64,000 nucleotides of DNA from positions 1-64,000 of the forward strand of contig JAHYJC010000012.1 of the NCBI GenBank assembly GCA_019429275.1. The letters are read 5' to 3'. The notes below the pieces were generated by a model. That model was given only the letters and a program-made list of their open reading frames with translations, was not told where the DNA came from and did no database searches. The DNA comes from Lentimicrobium sp. Lineage in GTDB: Bacteria > Bacteroidota > Bacteroidia > Bacteroidales > Lentimicrobiaceae. Numbering within the stretch: position 1 is the stretch's first letter; each line of letters starts with the position of its first letter. A program made the position numbers and the translations under genes. Below, piece after piece: positions 57,488 through 64,000 of this stretch.

Positions 57488-58675
57488 TTAATCTACCCTC
57501 AACACCAGGCCTTTCAGATATGCTCCTTCAGGATGAAAAATACTCACCGGATGATCGGCCGAATGGCCCATATGATGAAGAATGCGGACATTTCGACCAG
57601 CTTCAATCGCTGCAGCCATTGCCATTGAGCCAAACATTTCACGATCAATCGCCTGCGAACAGGAAAAAGTGAAAAGCAGTCCGCCAGAATTGATTTTTTT
57701 CATGGCCGTGGTATTGATAAAGCGGTAAGCCTGTATTGCTTTGTGCCTGTCGGAATGGCGTTTGGCAAAAGCAGGAGGATCCAGCACAACAATATTGAAA
57801 TCATCGGGCATACTGCTTACCCAGGGTTTAAAATCGGCTACTATACTTTCATGCCTGCTGCCATCAAATCCATTGAGAGAAAGGTTGGCTTCCAGGCCTT
57901 CGATTGCTTTTCGTGAACTATCGAGCGAAGAAACATGGCTTGCTCCTGCAGCAAGAGCATACACCGAAAAACCCCCGGTGTAGCAAAAGGCATTAAGTAC
58001 TTTTTTGCCAGCGGCATAAGAGCCAAGCAGTTTACGGTTGTCGCGCTGGTCAAGGAAAAAACCGGTTTTCTGACCTTGAATAAAGTCAATGGCAAAACGG
58101 TGCCCGTTTTCTAGGATTTCAACGCCATCAGAAGTATCAATTAAAAACCCATCGCCTTTTGAATGTATGCCCGACTTACTGAGCGCATCTGAACTTTTGT
58201 CGTAAACAGTTTTCAACTCACTGCCATAGATTTGTTTTACCGCTTCAGCCAGTTCGTCGCGAATCAAATACATTCCTGTGCTGTGAGCCTGAATAACAGC
58301 CACTCCGTTGTAATAATCAATGATTAATCCCGGCAAACCATCTCCTTCACTAAAAACCAGCCGGTAGGCATTACTTGATGGGTCAGAGGTAAAACCGATC
58401 TGCTTTCTTAATAAATAGCTTTGCCTTAGTTTGTTTGCCCAGAAATTATCAGATGGTTTTTCGGGGCCAAAGTGAAATATTTTCACTGCAATGGAACCCG
58501 CACAGGCATGTCCTGTGGCCAGATAATTCCCTTTGATGTCGAAAACCTCAACAATATCGCCATCCTCAGGTTTTCCTTCCACTTTATGGATAGCTCCTGA
58601 AAAAATCCAGGGGTGAAAACGGAGCACGGCTTCATCACGCCCTTTATTTAAAATTATCTTTGAAGAAACCACCAT
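57488..58675 (-). CDS. Class I SAM-dependent rRNA methyltransferase (RlmI-like, PUA domain; start trimmed from 58762)
   Basis: ILNKGRDEAVLRFHPWIFSGAIHKVEG; GQKTGFFLDQRDNRKLLGSYAAGKKVLNAFCYTGGFSVYA; VVLDPPAFAK. Confidence 0.93.
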   Translation of the reverse strand: MVVSSKIILNKGRDEAVLRFHPWIFSGAIHKVEGKPEDGDIVEVFDIKGNYLATGHACAGSIAVKIFHFGPEKPSDNFWANKLRQSYLLRKQIGFTSDPSSNAYRLVFSEGDGLPGLIIDYYNGVAVIQAHSTGMYLIRDELAEAVKQIYGSELKTVYDKSSDALSKSGIHSKGDGFLIDTSDGVEILENGHRFAIDFIQGQKTGFFLDQRDNRKLLGSYAAGKKVLNAFCYTGGFSVYALAAGASHVSSLDSSRKAIEGLEANLSLNGFDGSRHESIVADFKPWVSSMPDDFNIVVLDPPAFAKRHSDRHKAIQAYRFINTTAMKKINSGGLLFTFSCSQAIDREMFGSMAMAAAIEAGRNVRILHHMGHSADHPVSIFHPEGAYLKGLVLRVD

Positions 58676-58794
58676 ATCTTTTATTTTTAACAAATGTAGA
58701 AATATTGGCAATCTGCAGAAAGCAATCAAAGGTATTTCCAACAAAGAATGTGAATTATTCATATTTTTATATCCTCTTTATATCCAGACGAATT

Positions 58795-61215
58795 ATGATT
58801 CCAGACAAGTTTATTAAATTTATTTTATCAGGTTTCCTTTGCTTTTTTATAATAGGATCCAAGGCACAGCAACCTGAGCGAAGGTTCGGCAGCATAAAAG
58901 TTGCTGATGATAAAATTGAGATAGAAGTCAGTGATGGCCAATATCTTATTGCCCCTTTCAATGAAACTGTTTTTCATACTACCTTTTATCCTCAGGGCAA
59001 AACCGTAAAGAATTTCTCTTTTGCAACAGAGTTGAAGCCTGCTAAAGTTGAACTAACGGTTCTGGAGGAAGGCAATGAAATCACCGTCAATTCACCAGGT
59101 ATCAATATCCTTATTACAAAAATACCATTCACTTTGGCCTATTACTTTAAGGATAAACTGCTGATTAGTGAGAAAAAAGGTTTTGTACCTACCGACACCC
59201 TTCAACTTATAAATTTTGCAATTGAAAAGGATGAAATTTTTTACGGAGGAGGAGCGAGGGTGCTTGGCATGAACCGCCGGGGCAACCGCCTGATGATGTA
59301 TAACCGGGCACATTATGGGTATGAGACCCGCTCGGAACTGATGAACTACACACTTCCGCTGTTTATTTCATCAAAACAATATGCTGTGTTGTTCGATAAC
59401 GCCAGCCTTGGCTACCTGGATCTCGACAGCAAAGACATCAATGAGGTTACCTATGAGACAATTGGTGGTACATCAAATTATTTTGTAATTGCAGGTGCTG
59501 ATTGGTATGATCTGTTAAAACAATATACCTTTTTAACCGGACGGCAACCTATGCCTCCACGATGGGTGTTTGGCAATTTCAGTAGCCGTTTTGGATATCA
59601 TTCGCAGGCCGAAACAGAAGCAACAGTTAAGAAGTTCTTTAAAGATGGCATTCCGCTTGATGCTGTAATTATTGATATTTACTGGTTTGGAAAGGAGATT
59701 ATGGGTTCTATGGGTAATCTGGATTGGTACCGCGATAGCTTTCCGAATCCTGAAAGGATGATGAAGCGTTTTGAAAAGAAGGGGGTGAAAACTGTACTTG
59801 TGACGGAGCCATTTATTTTAACCACCTCAACGCGATGGCAGGATGCTGTTGAAAATGAGGTTCTTGGAACCGATAGTTTGGGCAAACCTTTCACCTATGA
59901 CTTTTACTTCGGCAACACCGGATTGGTGGATATTTATAAACCCGAAGCCCGGGATTGGTTCTGGAACATCTACAAAGAACTTACAAAGCAAGGCGTTTCG
60001 GGATGGTGGGGAGATTTGGGAGAGCCCGAGGTTCACCCTTCAGCATTACAGCATACAAACGGGTCGGCCGATGAATTGCATAATTCTTACGGACATGAAT
60101 GGGCAAAAATGATTTTTGAAGGCTTCCGGAAAGATTTTCCTGATCAGCGGCCTTTCATCTTAATGCGCTCAGGTTATGCAGGGTCGCAGCGTTATGGAAT
60201 GATACCCTGGACTGGCGACGTGAACCGCACCTGGGGAGGAATGGTTCCTCAGCCTGAGCTTTCACTTCAGATGGGTATGCAGGGGCTGGCCTATATGCAC
60301 TCAGATCTTGGCGGTTTTGCCGGCGGAGATACCCTTGATAATGAACTCTATACCCGATGGCTTCAGTATGGTGTTTTTCAGCCTCTTTACAGGCCTCATG
60401 CCCAGGAACATATCCCGGCCGAACCGGTTTTCCAGAAGGAATCAACAAAAAAGAGGGTAGCCAAAGCCATTGACCTGAGATATCGTTTGCTGCCATACAT
60501 TTATAACATGGCATTCGAAAACCAGACATCGGGTAAGCCATTTATGATCCCACTTTTTTTTAATGAACCTGAAAATTATTCGCTGCTGACTTATGATTCG
60601 GCATATATGTGGGGAGATGCTTTTTTGGTGTCACCGGTAAAAAGTCCCGGATTGAAATGGCAAACCCTGTATCTGCCCAAAGGCACTTCATGGATAAATT
60701 ATTATACCGGCGATGTTCATCAGGGTGGATCATGGCTTACGGTGCCTTTGAATATCGAGAATATACCAGTCTTTGTGAAAGGAGGATCATTCATACCCAT
60801 GTCAAAATTGGCTGAAAACACGAAAAATTATTCACTGAAAGCATTTGATTTACACTATTATGCCGATCAGGATGTCAAGAAAACAGGCTATAGACTCTAT
60901 AACGATGATGGCGAAACACCAAATGCATTTGAAAATGGAAATTATGAATTAATGGATTTTACTGCTGAGGAAAATAAGGAAGCCCTGATTATTACACACA
61001 AAAAAAGTGAGGCCGGAGAAAATTTTGCCAAAACAAAAAATTCGATTTCTCTGACTGTGCATAATCTTAAAGATAAACCAAATGGGGTAAGGCTGAATGG
61101 TAAAGACCTTCCTGCAAAAAAGTGGAACTGGTCGGGTGCTGAAAAACTTTTACGCATTGGTATTACCTGCTCAGCAAATACAGAAACCATTGAAATTATA
61201 AAAGATTTGTACTAA
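58795..61215 (+). CDS. GH31 family alpha-glycosidase, secreted (start trimmed from 58660)
   Basis: FGNFSSRFGYHSQAETEATVKKFFKDGIPLDAVIIDIYWFG; GWWGDLGEPEVHP; RPHAQEHIPAEPVF. Confidence 0.93.
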   Translation: MIPDKFIKFILSGFLCFFIIGSKAQQPERRFGSIKVADDKIEIEVSDGQYLIAPFNETVFHTTFYPQGKTVKNFSFATELKPAKVELTVLEEGNEITVNSPGINILITKIPFTLAYYFKDKLLISEKKGFVPTDTLQLINFAIEKDEIFYGGGARVLGMNRRGNRLMMYNRAHYGYETRSELMNYTLPLFISSKQYAVLFDNASLGYLDLDSKDINEVTYETIGGTSNYFVIAGADWYDLLKQYTFLTGRQPMPPRWVFGNFSSRFGYHSQAETEATVKKFFKDGIPLDAVIIDIYWFGKEIMGSMGNLDWYRDSFPNPERMMKRFEKKGVKTVLVTEPFILTTSTRWQDAVENEVLGTDSLGKPFTYDFYFGNTGLVDIYKPEARDWFWNIYKELTKQGVSGWWGDLGEPEVHPSALQHTNGSADELHNSYGHEWAKMIFEGFRKDFPDQRPFILMRSGYAGSQRYGMIPWTGDVNRTWGGMVPQPELSLQMGMQGLAYMHSDLGGFAGGDTLDNELYTRWLQYGVFQPLYRPHAQEHIPAEPVFQKESTKKRVAKAIDLRYRLLPYIYNMAFENQTSGKPFMIPLFFNEPENYSLLTYDSAYMWGDAFLVSPVKSPGLKWQTLYLPKGTSWINYYTGDVHQGGSWLTVPLNIENIPVFVKGGSFIPMSKLAENTKNYSLKAFDLHYYADQDVKKTGYRLYNDDGETPNAFENGNYELMDFTAEENKEALIITHKKSEAGENFAKTKNSISLTVHNLKDKPNGVRLNGKDLPAKKWNWSGAEKLLRIGITCSANTETIEIIKDLY

Positions 61216-61278
61216 ATTCCGTCAATTTGAATTAATTTGATTTTACTTTGCACCTAAAATTTTTAAACCAAAACACTT

Positions 61279-62136
61279 ATGAAAAAGCTTATTTTCATTA
61301 CATTAATTACTCTTGTTTTGTTTGGTTGCAACAACAAAAAGAAAGAGTATGAAGCCCTCAGAACCAGGTATGACAGCCTGCTTTCAATAGGTTTTACAAA
61401 AGATACAGCCATAATCGGATACCTGGAATCTTTTAATGCAATACAGGCAAATCTTGATTCCATTAAACAGGCTGAGATGATCATTAGCCAGAGTACCATA
61501 AATGGAGGCGAATTACAATTGGATCAAAAGGAGCAAATCAACCGTGATATTAACATGATCATGGATAAGCTCAATGAAAACAAAAAAACAATTGCCGAGC
61601 TGCGGTCCAGAATGAAAAAATCGGATTCAAAAGTCACGGTATTAGAACAAATGATAGACCGGATGACCCGACAAATTGAGGACAAAGATATAGAGATAGC
61701 CCAAATGCGCGAGCAGCTGGAAAAGATGAATATACAGATTGAAATTATGAGCGGCGACATTGAGAACCTTTCAGCAGAAGGCCTTGCCAAATCAAGAACC
61801 ATCAGCGAACAGGCCGAAGAATTAAACACTGCTTACTATGTTATTGGAACAAAACGCGAATTGTTGGACCAGAACATCATCACCAGGGATGGCGGTTTTG
61901 CAGGAATCGGCCGAAATAAGAAACTGAGGGAAGACTTCAATGCAGATTATTTTACCAGGGTTGATATCACCAAAATCAACTCAATTCCCGTTCTCCGTAA
62001 AAAAGCCGATGTCATTACCACCCATCCTTCACAATCATACAAAATCTTTGGAGAGAAATCGGTTGACAGCATTGTGATTACCAATCAGAAGCAGTTCTGG
62101 TCTGCTTCAAAATACCTGGTGATTGTGATCGACTAA
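61279..62136 (+). CDS. Coiled-coil lipoprotein of unknown function
   Basis: Lipobox LVLFGCNN; long heptad-like segment MDKLNENKKTIAELRSRMKKSDSKVTVLEQMIDRMTRQIEDKDIEIAQMREQLEKM. Confidence 0.75.
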   Translation: MKKLIFITLITLVLFGCNNKKKEYEALRTRYDSLLSIGFTKDTAIIGYLESFNAIQANLDSIKQAEMIISQSTINGGELQLDQKEQINRDINMIMDKLNENKKTIAELRSRMKKSDSKVTVLEQMIDRMTRQIEDKDIEIAQMREQLEKMNIQIEIMSGDIENLSAEGLAKSRTISEQAEELNTAYYVIGTKRELLDQNIITRDGGFAGIGRNKKLREDFNADYFTRVDITKINSIPVLRKKADVITTHPSQSYKIFGEKSVDSIVITNQKQFWSASKYLVIVID

Positions 62137-62163
62137 TTCCTTTCAACAATTCTGAACAGCAGA

Positions 62164-62197
62164 AAGGCCGGGGACATACTCCGGCCTGTGATTTTTT
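62164..62197 (+). terminator. Rho-independent terminator
   Basis: AGGCCGG-ggacatact-CCGGCCT followed by TTTTTT. Confidence 0.75.
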
Positions 62198-62241
62198 GGC
62201 AATCATAACATGCCAGGAAATGTCGGTAAAGAAGTAGATTT

Positions 62242-62679
62242 TTATTCCTTCATCTCAGGAGCTTTGTTGTAATCTATTTCCTTTGTTTTTACTCCCTTTT
62301 CATCATAAAAGGTCCATATGCCAACTCTTTTCCCCATATCAAAAGTGCCTTCATAATACAAGGCCCCGTTTGAATGAAATACCTTTCGTTTTCCATGACT
62401 TTCTCCGGCTTTAAACTCCCCTTCGCTCCATAAGGTTCCATCATCAAACCACGATGCCCAGTAGCCTTCACGAAGGTTGTCTTTATAGTTACCTTCCATG
62501 TACTTCTGTCCGTTGGGATGATAAACCACCTCTTTAACCAATTTTTCCTCACCTCCTGATTTTTCGAAAGTTTTTTCAGATTTTACCGAGCCATCATCGA
62601 AGTGTTCTTTTTGCACAATCTGGTTATTGCAGGCGACAAGAAACATAATACTGAGAAAGATGAGAAACAATTTTTTCAT
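62242..62679 (-). CDS. MORN-repeat (YwqK-like) lipoprotein
   Basis: Lipobox FLVACNN; YHPNGQKYMEGNYKDNLREGYWASWFDDGTLWSEGEFKAGESHGKRKVFHSNGALYYEGTFDMGKRVGIW. Confidence 0.88.
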   Translation of the reverse strand: MKKLFLIFLSIMFLVACNNQIVQKEHFDDGSVKSEKTFEKSGGEEKLVKEVVYHPNGQKYMEGNYKDNLREGYWASWFDDGTLWSEGEFKAGESHGKRKVFHSNGALYYEGTFDMGKRVGIWTFYDEKGVKTKEIDYNKAPEMKE

Positions 62680-62705
62680 ATTCAGATAGAAGTAATGTTA
62701 ATAAA

Positions 62706-64000
62706 TTAACGATTAAAAATCAGTCTGCTGCCTGGCTGGCTGTCGTCGAATTTGTCATTGTACCAGGCCAGATGCCCACCGACAAATGTATGTGTAACTT
62801 TTGAATGAAAAATTTCGCCTTCCAATGGCGACCAGCCACATTTGTATTGAATGTTGTCGGTCTGAACGGTCCAGGGCGCATCGGGATCAATTAAAACAAG
62901 ATCAGCATGAAATCCTTCGCGGATGTATCCCCTGCGATCGACGCCAAAAATGCGGGCGGGAGCATGGCACATTTTTTCCACCACAACTTCGCGTGATATT
63001 TTTCTCAGTCGGCTCATTTCAAGCATAGCAACCAACGAATGTTGCACCAAAGGACCGCCCGAAGGACAAGATAAGTAAGGATTTGCTTTTTCAGTAAGGG
63101 TGTGCGGAGCATGGTCGGTGGCTATTACATCAAGTCGGCCATCAATCAAAGCCTGGAGAAGGGCATCGCGGTCGGATGATGATTTAATGGCGGGATTCCA
63201 TTTGATTCGAGTTCCTAAACGCGAATAATCTTTATCAGAAAACCAGAGATGATGAACGCAAACTTCGGCTGTAATTCGTTTTTTATCATTTGAAAGAGCA
63301 TCAGAAAAAAGAGCAAGTTCATCTGAAGTAGAAAGGTGCAGAACATGCAGTCGTGTGTTGTGTTTTTTTGCCAATTTTACAGCAAGAGAGCTTGATTTAA
63401 GGCAAGCTTCGCGGCTTCGGATTTGCGGATGGACTTCAAGCGGAATTTCTTCGCCATATTTGTGGCGCATAGCCAGGGTGTTGGCACGAATGGTTTCTTC
63501 GTCCTCACAATGTACTGCCACAAGTAAAGGTGAATCTCTGAAAATTCCTTCGAGTGTTTCGGGGTTGTCAACCAGCATATTACCGGTTGAAGCTCCCATA
63601 AATACCTTAACTCCACATACATTCCGTGGATTGGTCTTCACAATTTCTGAAAGGTTATCGTTGGATGCTCCCATGTAAAAAGAGTAATTTGCCAGCGATT
63701 TTGAAGCAGCCAGTTTATATTTTTCTTCGAGTAGTTCCTGAGAAAGTGTATTGGGCAATGTATTTGGCATTTCCATATAAGAAGTCACACCTCCGGCAAC
63801 TGCAGCCCGGCTTTCGGTGTAAATATCGCCCTTGTAGGTAAGCCCCGGATCGCGAAAATGCACCTGATCATCAATTACCCCGGGTATCATCAATTTGCCT
63901 GTGGCGTCAATCAATTCATATTCAGAAGCACCATCGGTTTGAGGAAGAGTTTCTCCTTCAAAAATCCGACTGATTAATCCGTCGACAATAAGCACACTTG
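62706..64000 (-). CDS. pyrC: Dihydroorotase, probably truncated at its N-terminus by the window edge
   Basis: GVIDDQVHFRDPGLTYKGDI; GVKVFMGASTGNMLV; VAVHCEDEETI; LHVLHLSTSDEL; VIATDHAPHTLTEK. Confidence 0.9.
   Translation of the reverse strand, partial: SVLIVDGLISRIFEGETLPQTDGASEYELIDATGKLMIPGVIDDQVHFRDPGLTYKGDIYTESRAAVAGGVTSYMEMPNTLPNTLSQELLEEKYKLAASKSLANYSFYMGASNDNLSEIVKTNPRNVCGVKVFMGASTGNMLVDNPETLEGIFRDSPLLVAVHCEDEETIRANTLAMRHKYGEEIPLEVHPQIRSREACLKSSSLAVKLAKKHNTRLHVLHLSTSDELALFSDALSNDKKRITAEVCVHHLWFSDKDYSRLGTRIKWNPAIKSSSDRDALLQALIDGRLDVIATDHAPHTLTEKANPYLSCPSGGPLVQHSLVAMLEMSRLRKISREVVVEKMCHAPARIFGVDRRGYIREGFHADLVLIDPDAPWTVQTDNIQYKCGWSPLEGEIFHSKVTHTFVGGHLAWYNDKFDDSQPGSRLIFNR

Noticed and set aside
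58795-61215. GH31 gene as part of the beta-glucan locus
   Set aside because: About 34 kb away, separated by unrelated genes, and GH31 is an alpha-glycosidase family.

Overview
This window looks like a Bacteroidota (Bacteroidales-like) chromosome segment. I base that on SPII lipoproteins, repeated T9SS C-terminal sorting domains, TAnnTTTG-type promoter boxes, and a Na+-pumping methylmalonyl-CoA decarboxylase operon. No rRNA, tRNA, CRISPR array or intact mobile element was recognised. Main blocks: (1) a heptamer tandem array, UspA and a YgiQ-type radical SAM protein (1-2674). (2) A ~21.6 kb beta-1,3(/1,6)-glucan utilisation locus (3194-24822). It encodes GH16, GH30, three GH17 proteins, a GH94/GH149-like phosphorylase, two GPH-type symporters, non-catalytic carbohydrate-binding-like proteins, and a membrane-spanning beta-propeller/Y_Y_Y/LuxR-type regulator. 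No SusC/SusD pair is visible; instead the first gene encodes a clan-A glycosidase domain fused to a C-terminal region that reads as an outer-membrane beta-barrel. (3) Tag glycosylase, a PemK/MazF-like toxin-antitoxin pair and MtnA (24841-27326). (4) A tight minus-strand operon with a LolA-like protein, a signal-peptide-bearing YidD-domain protein and TPR/'PGSG' membrane proteins (28151-31886), beside two tandem small 'GIPGFWWGC' paralogs. (5) A T9SS cargo cluster with C25, C1A and S8 peptidases, an FG-GAP-like protein and an AlgJ/AlgX-like protein (33802-47743). (6) A ~1 kb gap with nested inverted repeats (possible structured RNA). (7) HAD hydrolase and the methylmalonyl-CoA epimerase/decarboxylase operon, including a lamin-tail-domain/OadG fusion. 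(8) A four-helix-bundle relic with an in-frame stop, flanked by short degenerate repeats. (9) udk, Hsp20, a secreted C26-like amidotransferase, an RlmI-like methyltransferase, GH31, a MORN lipoprotein and dihydroorotase. Strongest novelty candidates: the SusCD-less glucan locus with its glycosidase-barrel fusion and shared binding modules, and the YidD/LolA-like/PGSG operon. All family calls come from reading motifs by eye; no searches were run.
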